From Cryptomeria japonica (Eukaryota; Streptophyta; Pinopsida; Cupressales; Cupressaceae), in the NCBI RefSeq assembly GCF_030272615.1, contig NC_081408.1:616400476-616464475 (forward strand): 64,000 nt of DNA, given 5' to 3'. Below are positions 1 to 11,800 of the stretch, one piece after another. The notes beneath the pieces were generated by a model. It did not search any database and had not been told where the DNA came from. It was given only the letters and a program-made list of their open reading frames with translations. The position numbers and the translations under genes were made by a program. Each line of letters opens with the position of its first letter. Positions within the stretch are counted from its first letter, which is position 1.

Positions 1-1120
1 GATGACACCTTGCTCAGATGCCTCAATGTTGAAGAAGCACAAATCACCCTAAAAGAAGTCCATGACGACATATGTGGAGCACATTGTTCTAGACCATCCC
101 TAGCAAAAACACTATTATGAATAGGTTATTATTGGCCTACAATGGAAAATGATGCTTACAAGTATGTCCAAAGATCCAAATAATGCCAAATACACAGAAA
201 CCTAATCCATGCACCTACTCAAGATCTTCAACCAATAACATCACCATGGCCATTTTCACAGTGGGGACTAGATCTTGTGGGGAAAATACACCCTACCTCC
301 TCTAACGAACATAAATTTATACTCACATATACTGAGTACTTTACAAAATGGGTTGACGCAATCTTGACGACCTTCACAACAGGGAAGCAAATAACTGAGT
401 TAATTTTCAATTATGTCATTTGTAGATATGGAGTCCCCATGTGTATTGTAATTGACAATGTTCGACCCTTCAAAAATCAAGAAGTGACTGAACTTTGCGA
501 ACAATTTCAAATCCAACAACGTTTTGTGACACCCTATTATCCCCAGAGCAACAGTCAAGGAAAGGCAACCAGTAAGGCTATTTTGAAATTTTTAAAGAAA
601 GTTGTCAACGACACTGGATGAGATTGGCATCTTCAGCTAAATCCAACTCTCTGGGCTTATCGAACTGGTGTCCGCACAACCACTGGTGCCACACCTTAAT
701 CTTTGGTTTATGGTCCAAAAGCTATTTTGCCTATCGAGGTAGAATTGCCATCATTAAGAGTCTCTCTGAAACACATTATATAAGAAGAAGACTACAGAGT
801 AGCATGTTTGCAAGATCTAGAATTCCTAGACGAAAAACGACAAAGCACACTAAATCACTTATGAGGATATCAAAACAGAATGAGAAGAAGATACAACAAA
901 AGAGTAAACCCACGTTGCTTTGAGGTAGGAGATATCGTTCTTAACAAAAATCACAGGAATCTCGATGAACACGACACCAAGAAAGTTTGAGCCTAACTGC
1001 TTAGGTCCTTTTGTTATAACCAAATTAGTTGGAAATGACACTTATCATTTACAAACGATGGAGGGAGATCCACTCCCCGATCCAATTAACAACATGCACC
1101 TAAAAAGATATTACATCTAA
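1..1120 (+). pseudogene. Degenerate Ty3/gypsy integrase (C-terminal part of pol)
   Basis: Integrase would insert the element cDNA into the host genome. The zinc-binding region is recognisable at 1-200 but broken by stops, with the CxxC partly lost. The rve core is open at 277-621. Its first catalytic Asp region (WGLDLVGK) is kept, the second motif reads IDNV instead of TDNG, and the catalytic Glu position is Lys (codon 562-564, in SQGKATSK where relatives have GQAEASNK). A TGA stops the frame at 619-621. Homology continues in shifted frames (618-923, then ~900-1120) through FEVGD to the typical last block around MHLKR. Best comparison in the window is the integrase of element E at 63229-64000. 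Confidence 0.85.
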
Positions 1121-2249
1121 AGGGCTGGGTTTTATTAGAATTTTTCTTTCTATACTTGTATATCATTTTGAAAGCATTGCATCTCATATAGTTTCCTTCA
1201 TAAAGGCATCATATTCATTGCATCAATAATAGAAGATGATTGCTTGAGTTATTCACCTATCTTCACTAAAAGGAAAGAAGGTGGTCTCATTTCCTAGATA
1301 TTTGTTCATGAAGTCCTTACAGGCCTTTAGTCATTCATCCTTAACGTCGCCTTGTCATTAAGCTTTGTCCATGGTTGTGTATAAGTTTCACTATTGAACC
1401 TTGTTACCCAAAATCTATCAATTGCTATATCTCACACATTAATCAATAGCTTTAAGTCATTATAGATACCTAGTTGATCATGTGGCTAGTGAAAAATCCA
1501 AAGTTCTACTTCAGCACCATTGTAATTATCATACCCACGTAGGTTTCATTACTTACAAGTAAAGGCAAGAAAATGAAGAAAAGAAAAGCAAAAAAAAACA
1601 CTATGCCAATATCCATCTCAAAGCAAATTAAACAATGATATACTACTGAAATATCATGCATACAAGTGTGACAATAAAAGCTTGACTATGGGAACATGAA
1701 AATAACTTCATTAGGGCTATGGACGCCTGCTGGCAATGGAGCAATATTTGAGAGATTACAGTGCATAACCTCGTCGGATCCCTAAAAGATTGCTAGCAGC
1801 GAGGCTCTATCTAGGATGATTTTGAAGTTAGAATAACTCACGTAGCTAGCCACATAGGATTCCAAGGGTCTTTGATGGTTATAAGAGTCAAAATGAATTC
1901 AAATACACACACATTGGCAAAATAAGATCAAAGTTTCAAGAATTGATGGAGAAGTTTTCCGCATCTCCATTCATAAATCTTGGCTACACAGTGTGTTAGA
2001 TTGGATTATCTAAAGTCTTTTGGAGATGGATTGAACTCCTATCTCTGAAATGTGTCATACCTTCAATCAAATCAAAGCATTTCAGAGCGAGGAGCATACA
2101 CATTCATCCTTGTTTAGGAACCACATCTTCATATCACATATTGCATTAGCATAATTTTCATTTGAAAAATTCATTGTCTCCATGTGCATTGCCTATATCA
2201 CTATATCATACAGGTTTTCATACATGGGGGCATAACTAAAAATTCAAAA
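1121..2249. other. Non-coding spacer of element L
   Basis: No ORF, RNA gene or clear repeat is visible here. It lies between the integrase stop and the tandem array and is interpreted as the long 3' untranslated part of the retrotransposon. Confidence 0.5.
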
Positions 2250-2590
2250 CATTCAGATAAAGTCTTGAAAAAATCAAAACATTCAGATAAAGTCCTGAAA
2301 AAATTAAAAAAAACTTTCAGATAAAGTCCTGAAAAATCAAAACATTCAGATAAAGTCCTGAAAAAATTAAAAAAACATTTAGATTTAGTCCTAAAAAAAT
2401 CAAAACATTCAGATAAAGTCCTGAAAAAATCCTAAACATTTAGATAAAGTCCTAAAAAAATCAAAACAATCAGATAAAGTCTCGAAAAAATCAAAACATT
2501 CAGATAAAGTCCTGAAAAAATCCTAAACATTCAGATAAAGTCCTAAAAAAATCAAAACATTCAGACAAAGTCCTGAAAAAATCAATCAAA
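2250..2590. repeat. Tandem array, about 11 copies of a ~29-bp unit
   Basis: The core CATTCAGATAAAGTCCTGAA recurs about 11 times at roughly 29-31 bp spacing, separated by A-rich linkers; some copies read TTTAG or GATTTAG or end in CCTAA. It lies in the spacer between integrase and the antisense PMD gene. Tandem arrays in this position are known for Tat-lineage Ty3/gypsy elements and can seed satellites; that this one does so is inference. Confidence 0.9.
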
Positions 2591-3910
2591 AAACAATCAA
2601 ATATCAATCCACAAAATACAAAAACATTTAAAAATTAATTAAAAAACAAAAAAAACTTGCAATAAATTGTCTCACAAGAATCAAACACCCTAACATATCC
2701 AACAAACACCTTGCACGAAGTTAAACAAAGGATACAACTATCTTGTCAAAACATCTGCAATGAAGTTGATCAATTGTCTAACCTATCGAATCACTATCAA
2801 ACTATCAACGTGATCACCATCTTGTCTTAAACAGAATCAGTACACTGAAACCAGATAGGTCAGTCTTAAACGGTGTCCAAAACTTCTGAAACCAGATATT
2901 ATCAAAATCACATCAAACAAATCAAAGCAAATACACAGTCAATCCAACTGCTGAGTTTTGTCTATTTTGGTTGAATCTTTTTATCAAATTGGTGAAGATC
3001 ATTGCTTTTAGCTACTCAAGGATGTCCAAAAAAGTGACTAGAGGAACTGTGATGGGCATGATCCTTTTTCTTTGTTTGTTGTTTGTGGTTTGAACCAATG
3101 AAGTTTTGGGGCAATTTCTCTAGTGGGTGCCTGTGATAGGAGCATTCAACTTGTGAATGCCACACATACCTCGACTCCTAGCATAATTCCCAGAATGGAT
3201 GGTTCAATCCTTGTCTGCTACCTATTTGTTTCTTACAATGAGATATCTATACATCTTGGTTCCTCATACCTTGGTGTAATAAGCTCCATTGTTACAAAAT
3301 AAGGCTCAATGATGATAATGTATTGCACCACGAATAAAGCAATGAAGACTTTTTCATCAAAATCTTATCAATCAAATTGTTTCCATCATATCTACTTCTG
3401 GAATAAATAAAGGTTGGTTCAATTGATTTATCATTTCATATCATTTCTTCTAATCTATTCTCCATCTAACAACTAACAATTCTTCCAAAGTCACGATTTT
3501 CACAACCTATTTTGACACAACAAAAATTCACATTGCATTTGCATATAATGTTGCATCAATCCATTACATTATCAAGCATTTCATCAATCGTCACATATAG
3601 ATTCATACATCGCAAAATAAAGGTACATCAAATCACTGCATAATATCACATTAACATTAGATGCATTACTAAGTAAGCATAAAATCAAAATAAAAACATT
3701 AGACCATAACATAAATCACCAAAAAACTCATCACCAAAAATGCATGTCATATATCTCATCAATGTGTCAAAATACATCGTATCTATAATACATCATCTAT
3801 AACAAAGCATCTCAACTGATGTTGCCTCTATCAGTAGGCGTATCTCGCCTAGCACCAGTTTGTCCCGATGACACCCTAGGTGGACCTATCACTCCTCCAT
3901 TGCTAGTCTG
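2591..3910. other. AT-rich spacer of element L
   Basis: A-rich and CATCA-rich sequence with no supported ORF. It separates the tandem array from the 3' end of the antisense PMD gene and presumably includes that gene's 3' untranslated region. Confidence 0.4.
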
Positions 3911-6261
3911 TCAAGAAGTAGACTGACTCGATCTCCTCCCCATGAAAACGCTAAAACTAGGCTCTCTCTGACCCTCCGAAACGACTCTCTCATAAGCCTT
4001 CCTATAGTAAATAACCTCCCATGCAACAACAAAATATCTATCTTCTTGGCTCCGTGCCTCTGTCACTGGCCCAAATAAATGATCATATGGATTCATGGTG
4101 ATCTGAGCCCGCTTGACTGCCTCATCCCTCTCTCTGTAGCCGATCTCTCTCACCGACTATCCGATATCTCTTTGTGGTAAGCTCCTCCATCACCTGCCGA
4201 TACTGATCTCTATCCTCCATCCATCAATGCCACAAAGTAGCAACCAAGTCCTCCAAACTTCTAACCTGAGCCCTCATTCCCTCCACATCTCCTCTCTCCA
4301 TATCCTGGGGCATATCAACATCATGTCCACCATCCCTACCCTCATCTTCATCGTTGCACGATGAGCCTTATACTAACTCATTACTCTCACTCCCACTCTC
4401 ACCATAACTGCTCATAGATGCAGTACCTCCACCGATATCCACATCCTCTCCTCCACCCTCCACCTCCTCTGCAACTGTTGCTATTAGATCTATCTGACCC
4501 CTATCTTGTTCTCCTCGTCCACCATCTCTCCCTCGTCCACCTCTTTGCCCTCTATCTCTCCCTCCTCCATCTCCCCCACCATCTCCACCTTGCCCTTGCC
4601 CTCTCCCTCTGGGACCTCTGTCGTGTCTAATCTACTGAGCAACAATCAGAATTGTCAGATCTGTCAAAGGTATGGGCCCATGTTGTATCCACCATACACT
4701 ATACTGTGTTTTAGTCCTTGGATTTGCAACACCAACTCGCCAACCCCATTGAATAGGAGCAAGAGCATCAAACTCGACAATGGCAACATAAGGCTGCACA
4801 CATGCACCCCAATCACCGATCTTGCGAGTAGTACAAGCAAAATAAGTTGTCACATCCAGAATACCCTGTATCTCCCCAAACTATCGAAGTAAACGACCAG
4901 GAAGATGCATATCAATAACCCTGTGACCACCAACATCTCACCCAATAAGATATCTCTGCTGTCAACAAAAAGGAAGGTGTTGGGCATCATCAGCCCAACC
5001 GGGGCAAGTAAGATAAGGTCTCCATGAGAAATACTGTAATGTATCAATCTAATGACGCCAATACAAAACATTACTCAATACCCTATGTCTCACTCCAACA
5101 CTGTATCTGTAAGCATATGGTTGCTCTGGCTCTAAATTCACATGTATCATAGGACGAAATATAGCTATGTGCTCCCAAGCCCATATCTAAAGCAAAGTAA
5201 CACCACATCCAACAAATTTCTGTTGCAAATATACAATCCCATGCATCTAATGATATAAAGTGGCAAGAAGACAGGGACCCCAAACAAACACTCGTCTATC
5301 AATAACCATATCATGAATCACTCGTCCCCATCCAACAAGGAAACCATGGGTACGTCTATCAAGGATCAATTATCCAACAACAGTGCAACCAAGAACAAAG
5401 GTGAGATCATCATAATCAAAATCATCCCAATGAATCTCATAACAACCTTGGATATGAAGATTAGCCTCAGAACACTCAAACAAAGCATACAAAGCAGCTA
5501 TCCCATCACTATGATCAAAAGTAACTCGAGCACCAAATATGGGAATGTGTAGAATACACCACACATCCTCCAGTGTGATAAACGCCTCACCTGTCGGAAG
5601 ATGAAATGAACAAGTCTCTGAATGCCACCACTCAATCAGGGTAATAATCATTGCCCTGTTGGCCGTAACCTCAGGCAAGTGTGCTATATGGTACAATCCA
5701 ACTTGTCGAAGCAAAGCGGTATCCTCTGCATCTAACTCATGACGTCGATCAAGACCATCTGGCCTCGTCTGTCTCGCGATCAAGACTGGATAATGCTCCT
5801 GCATTTGAGAAAAAGCACAATGAATAAGATACGTCATTCACATCACGAGAAAACACAAAAAATTCATATTATGTCAAATGCGAACTGATACAAGCAAATG
5901 TGAACTGATATATTCAATTGCGGATCAATTAAGGCAATTGGGAACCAAATTAGCAAGTGCGAACTGATACTTTCAATTGTGAATTAATAATCTCAATTGC
6001 AAATCAAAAATACCAATTGCAGGCAATTTTATCAATTGCAAATTAATTATATCAATTGTGAATTATTATTATTAAATGCGAATAAATCAATAATCAATTG
6101 CGAACGAGATAATTTTGACTCTTTTAGGCAAAGATTAAAAATTTGGAAAAACACAAAAATGAGCAAAATTCCTAAAAACTCACCATGCCGCTAGTGTCAG
6201 GAGGTCTCTGATATGATCGCACTCGCTCGGACAAATGCAACCTCACTCTATGACCCACCAT
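3911..6261 (-). pseudogene. Antisense plant mobile domain (PMD) gene of element L, two exons, decayed
   Basis: Exon 1 (6184-6261) encodes 26 residues containing ERVRSYQRP and ends at a GT donor. The intron is 5802-6183. Exon 2 starts at 5798 after a CAG acceptor. The PMD core is clear in 5370-5798: WHSETCSFHLPTGE followed by ITLEDVW, the PF10536-type signature (family knowledge). Further PMD sequence continues through stops to ~4850, then a Gly/Arg-rich stretch (~4640-4500), then an acidic and coiled-coil-like tail ending near 3911. Exon boundaries, PMD, Gly-rich region and tail match the PMD gene of element E (57818-60571), which supports the model. At least six in-frame stops make it a pseudogene. 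PMD proteins of the MAIN/MAIL type are nuclear and linked to TE silencing; the role of TE-borne copies is unknown. Confidence 0.8.
5868..6110. repeat. CAATTG-centred repeat array inside the PMD intron of element L
   Basis: About a dozen imperfect units of ~20-25 bp approach TCAATTGCGAACTGATA; eight contain the palindrome CAATTG and others read AAATGCGAA or CAAGTGCGAA. The array fills most of the 382-bp intron. The corresponding intron in element E holds an array built on AGCGCT instead. Confidence 0.85.
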
Positions 6262-6535
6262 CTTGCTCCAAGGACACCAAAAGCACTATAATCTCTAGGA
6301 ATTCTTACAAAGCAAATGAGTGCAAATGAGCTCAAATCAAAACCAATTTTCAATATAAAGCTCAAAATTAGGGTTTTTGTCACCTTAACGGCCGTGGACC
6401 CCTCCAACTTCAACGTAGTCGTAGCCATACCAAACAAGATCCAAATCTCACCAAACTTCACATGATCGATTACTAGCAGAATTTTGAAAAATTGGTCTTC
6501 GTTCCACAAATTTTTGACCGCTTTTTCCAAGGGGG

Positions 6536-6546
6536 CATATTTATAC
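6536..6546 (-). promoter_or_regulatory. TATA box candidate for the antisense PMD gene of element L
   Basis: On the - strand the sequence reads GGGTATAAATATGCCCCC, about 280 bp upstream of the exon 1 ATG and between that ATG and the 3' LTR. The PMD gene of element E has a TATAAAT in the equivalent interval. Confidence 0.5.
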
Positions 6547-6621
6547 CCTAAATGTTGTCGGGGCATATTGGGATAGAAATTTTTTCATTTTCTTTGAAAT
6601 AATTTCGTTCCGACATTGTGT

Positions 6622-6635
6622 CAAAGAGGAGCAAA
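6622..6635 (+). other. Polypurine tract of element L
   Basis: CAAAGAGGAGCAAA directly precedes the LTR start TGTAGACA. Element E has the closely similar AAAGAGGGGCAAA before TGTAGTCA on its own strand. It would prime plus-strand DNA synthesis. Confidence 0.8.
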
Positions 6636-7877
6636 TGTAGACATCTGAAAATGTTTCATTAATTCTACACTAATTATTCGTCTATTTAATTAAATAATTC
6701 TTTAATTATTTGATTAAATTAAATATTTCTTCTAATCAGAAGATTTAACATTTCTAATTATCGAATTTCTATCATTTCATCATTTAATCAATTAACCCTA
6801 TCTCAATTATTAATTAAATATCAATTATTTAATTAATTGTGATATTTTCCTTAGTTAAATAATCTTTATTGTTTAATTAATTCAATTTCCTATGATTAAA
6901 TAATTTCATTTAAATTATTTAATTAATTAATTTAATTCTTCCAATCCCCAAATTCTAATTCCAATTAATTCCATCTAATTTCATGTCATTTTCCCCAAAT
7001 TCGAATTTCACTTACTTTCATTTCTTCCAAATTCATAATTCACTAAATCTGAATTTTAGTTAATTCCATGTGCATTTCAGCATTTGAAAGTCCAAATTCA
7101 AATCCAAATTGAAAATGAAAATCAAATTCAATTTCAAAATCCTACAACACATGCTAAAATTAGAACTGATTGATCAAATCCATTATCTAATTAGTTAACT
7201 CATCAATCTCCCATTTTCACTCAAAATTAGCTTGTTATGACTAATCAATCATTTCAGTCTTCTAATCCATCAGTTCAGTCATCTGATTCATCAACTGAGT
7301 CAACTGACTAGTCTATTCAGTCTATTGGTTAATCAATTGAGTTCACTCTCCAATCAATTCAGTTGACTCCTCAATTTAATGAGTTAACAGATCAATCAAT
7401 TTCACTTGTCTATCAATCAACACTTGAGTTCAAATTCTCACCTCTTTTGTGTTGGAAATCTATAAATTCAATCTCATTTTCTCATTTCAAGCTAGAATCA
7501 CAGTCTTCAAAGTTATTGTCCATATTATGCAGGAAATCAATGCAATACCTGAGAGCCACCTACACCAACAATAATGGAGAAGAACAATGGAAGCACAAGT
7601 GGAGAATAGGGAGTTTTAATTTAGTTTAATCTTTCTATTTCTATCATTTATTTCATTGTATTGTGTTTAAAATCAGTTTAATTAGTTAAGGATTTTGTGA
7701 TTCGTTCGTTCAGTCTAATTAGCTTGGATTTGATGATTTCAAACATGAGAACAGAATCAATAAATATCTACTTAGGTTTGAGACTTAAACCCATAATAGG
7801 TTTCTATTTCTTAAAAGTGAGTGTATGAGTTTTTGGAAATAAGTACTTGTTCCTTGTGACTTTTTTTCGTCCCCACA
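6636..7877 (+). repeat. 3' LTR of element L (about 1242 bp)
   Basis: Starts TGTAGACATC immediately after the polypurine tract and is taken to end at CGTCCCCACA (7877), giving TG..CA ends. The first ~350 bp are rich in ATTTAATTAA words, as in the LTR of element E. A TATA box (TATAAATT, 7461-7468) lies ~416 bp before the end, a plausible U3/R boundary. The right edge is set from the termini alone, since the partner LTR is outside the window. Confidence 0.65.
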
Positions 7878-8880
7878 TTTTTATTCGTCAAAGTGGATCC
7901 ATTATCTTGCACATGATAAAATGAATCCAATTGAATACCTTTAAATATAATTATATAGAAACAAATCACATCAAATGTGTACTAGGTTAGCTCATGGAGA
8001 AAGAAATGAGTATGATTTGACTTTAATTCAAATTTAAAATTTTGCGGGTTAGATCGGATTGATCCCATATTCATTGAATTGACCCATAACATGAAAACGA
8101 TAATATCAAAATAGATAATGAATGTTTAGATTTAGATGACAATAATGAGCATAATAAATGTTAGATATATGTGTGGAAATATATGTGAACATAGATAAGA
8201 TGGAGTCAAATATAGAAAAATATGTAAAAGAAATGAATAATGACATAAAAAATGAATTGAACTATACCAAAAAAGAAATGAAAGCACCATAACATATAAG
8301 TGTATTAAATCATTACATCAAAAATGGACCCAAAACTGTTTGGGATTCGGCATGGCTATGTAAATTTGAGCATTAGAAATAAAGCCTATAATAGTATACC
8401 TGTGCATAAAACATTAATTAACCTCATCAATTATCACAAATGAGGAAAGTATCAATCAAATAATTATCAGAGCTAAATTTTTGGTTTTTGGTAGAAACTA
8501 TCATGAGACAATTGATACTTTTTGTTTGTGCAGCTCCAGATCTTATGGAAGATTAATGAAGATCATGGATCAACTTCATCAAATCAAAGAACAAGTGTTA
8601 TCATGATATGATTATCTAAATTTTTTAGTCGCTTTTTTTCAGCTACCTGTAGTCTATTTCGTTTCAATATTAAAAAAAAAAAAAAAAAAATTCGATCAAA
8701 ATTCATTTAAATGTACACACTCTGGTAGCATTCCTCATTTGGGGATGACCCACTGCAAAAAATCGACAAAATTTCCATGGCTCTGCTTGTTTGTGGATTG
8801 AATAGTCAGTAATTTGCTGTGGTGCCCCAAATTCTCGAGTGTGCCAACCAGGTTCTGATAGTGGAAGAACAGATGACTAT
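7878..8880. other. Intergenic region with a 19-nt A run
   Basis: No convincing gene. An uninterrupted A run (8672-8690) follows ~250 bp of AT-rich sequence and could be the 3' tail of an old retroposed transcript on the + strand; the body was not recognised. The segment just before 8881 should hold the 3' untranslated region of the O-fucosyltransferase gene, but no clear poly(A) signal was identified. Confidence 0.35.
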
Positions 8881-11800
8881 TTAAATTATTGTGTTACACA
8901 TGCAATCTGGAATAGGGTAAGCTAACACATCACTCCCAGCTTTATCTGTTCTGAAATGTGGGCGATTTGAAGATAGAGATTCATTATGCACCTGCCTTAC
9001 TATGCTCTTTAATTCTCCTTCAGACAATGTCATGTCTTGTAAGTATGGAAGAATCCTTCGCTTGTTGGGAGTTATGTTCTTTCTTAGACCTCTATACGCC
9101 CTGTGACCCTGTTGCAGGCAACATTTATCGCCAGTCTCCAATGAAACAAAAAAATTCTCTATTGTTCATGTGGGGATTCAAATATATTATGTATTTATTT
9201 AACCAAAATATTTTAAGTTTTGATTGATTTAAACTTCTCATTTTAAATCACATTGATAGATTAGAGAAACTAGTGTGATTTCAGATGAGCTACTTAAACA
9301 AGTCAAAACTTAGAGTGTATTGTTTAAACATGACTACTAACCACTGTAGATAATAACAAAACAAAACGCTTACGGAACGGCTTAAATTACACATACTAAG
9401 CTTACACTTCAAGGCTTAAATGTGTTGAACACTCAGAGTTGACTGACATTTTCTAGGCTTAATATGTTGCTTAAGGTGTGTTGTCACACTAAGAATACAC
9501 TTCTATGCTTAAAAGTGTTAAAACATTCAGAATTAACTAACATTCTCTAGACTTAATATGTTGCTTAATGTGTGTGATTTAAGACTGGCCACGGTTACCT
9601 GAATTGCACGACCCATGTTTCCTCCGTGTGATGCCATGAATACGTCGCTGTTCAGAGCCACAATGTAATCTATGGCAGCAAGATGTGATGGCCTTGAACT
9701 GAAAGCCTCCAACTCCCCTGCTTGAGCCACACTTTCCTTGTTATACAAATTAGGGAACTCGTTTACCAGAGCTTCTAGAGCTAGCTTTCCTCCCAGAGGA
9801 TTTCCTCCAGCCCAGTATATGTGACTCTTCTCTGGAACTCCAAGTGCTTTAAGAAGCCTGCAACAAACTCAGCCTCCTCAGATTTGATGTTCTGGATGTT
9901 CCAAACAAGCCAAAACAAAATGCATTGTGTACATAGAATGAAAGGGAGGTTTGGGGAATAGTTGTCTGTAAAGAGTTGGTATGTTGTAGTCATTGTGGTT
10001 AATATATCAAAGGTAAATTATTGAATACGATTTGAAATGTTGATTGAAAAATATACATTAAAAGCAATGATAACATAAACTCGAAATCAGATTACCTAGC
10101 GACTTCCATGGCATTGAGAGGACAAAGGCCCGCAAGCTTGCGCTGCTGGTAGGTCATGGTAGATCTAGCTGTAAGGAGATGTGGGTGAGTTTTCCTTTCT
10201 TGCTGGACAATTCGGTCATAATGGGGAGCAAGGCCTGGGAGGCATCCACTCCTGACCCACACATCTTTCTCAAGCCTTAAATGAAGAGCAATGTAAGGAC
10301 CAGCTTTCCACATTCTTTGAGCCAGTTTGTTTCCTATGTTTTGTATCGGAGCTGCAAATCTCAAGGCCTCGAATGCAACCTGAAATGCAGAGGACTTGAT
10401 GAGTTTAGTGCATATAGTATTTGATGGAAAGAGCAGAGAGAAAATTATGATACAAACCTTGCAACGAAGCTTCTGAAGATCAGGTGGAAGGTCTTTGGAG
10501 AGTCTTGAGTCCAATCCCCGCATAAGTAGAACTCCTTGTCGGTTCAACTGATCACCACAAGTCTAACCAAAGATTTAGATATATAATTTATTTATTTATA
10601 TTGAATTAAGAATAAAAATATAGAGAATACACAGTAGTATCAATTTAATATATGATGGTTTAAGGAGAATTTATAGAGGTTATTTGGAGAAAAATAAAAT
10701 TGAAGTTACATTTTTAATAACTTTTATATTTTATTGTTTAAATAAAAGATTTATAAAGAAAAAAGTGAGGGAAAGTTGTAATAAATAGTGTTAAATTAGA
10801 GAGATTGAGATTATAAAATTTTGTTTATAGACATCTAAAAAGAATTTTTTATAGAAAATATTTTAAAAGATGTTGATTGTAGTTAAGCTTAGCCTTTAGA
10901 TCATGAGGGCTTAGGTTTTTGGTGTTTCTCAAATTTCATGGTAGAAATATGTTCTTTTCCATCGTTTCACTATTGGAGGCATTCAAGGATATGCGCCCAC
11001 TTAGGGCTTGAATGTGTTGCCCAAGTGTTCAAGCAATCCACAAGAGCATCCTTAAATGTAGAAAGCATCCTCATTAACAAAAGTCAAAATATCTCTCATC
11101 CAAGGTGGTTTCATTACTAAAAGATTCTATACCTTCCTTGGTACTCCATACAGTTTCTAAAATCCGCAAATCAATTTTCAGTAGCTGAATCTTCATGATC
11201 TACAATCAGACTAAAAAACACTGTGTTTTACAGATTTGGAAGTTTTTTTATGGTACCATTTTGTACTCTTGTTCATTTGTTTTTACATTCAGATTATGAG
11301 TGTTTTTTTTTAAATAAAAAATTAATGATTCATATATAATTTACAAGTACAACTTAAAATAAAATAAAATAAATATAAATATTATTAAATATTATTATTT
11401 TGACTTGTAAACGATTATGAAATTTAAACTACACCCTTTATTACCATTATAGACTTATGTTATATTTATTCTTGAAATATTATGTTTATCATTAAATATT
11501 ACTATTTTGACTTGTAAATGATTATAATATTGAATGTTCACTCTTTATTATTATCATTATAGAATTATGTGCTACTTAGTCTTGAAATATTATGTCTATC
11601 ATTACATATTACTATTTTGATTTATAAATGATAATCAGATTTTAACTTCACTCTTTATTACTATTATAGAATTATGTGCTACTTATTTTTGTTTATTATT
11701 AAATATTACCTTTTTGACTTGTAAATGATTATCAAATTAAAACTTTGTCCTTTATTACTATTATTATAGAATTATGTACTACTTATTATTTGTTTTTAAT

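Larger units (their letters stand above)
1..7877 (+). mobile_element. Element L: 3' half of a Ty3/gypsy LTR retrotransposon, 5' end outside the window
   Basis: Order on the + strand is integrase remnant (1-1120), non-coding spacer with a tandem array (2250-2590), an antisense PMD gene (6261 back to 3911), a polypurine tract (6622-6635) and a 3' LTR (6636-7877). An antisense extra ORF plus tandem repeats between integrase and 3' LTR is characteristic of the Tat lineage of Ty3/gypsy (family knowledge), so I infer a Tat-like element. Element E at the right end has the same plan in the opposite orientation. Coding parts carry many stops, so L is dead. The target duplication cannot be checked because the 5' end is missing. 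Confidence 0.8.

Noticed and set aside
8672-8690. A run as the poly(A) tail of the O-fucosyltransferase gene
   Set aside because: The gene is on the - strand, so a genomic tail would appear as T on the + strand; the run is A on the + strand.
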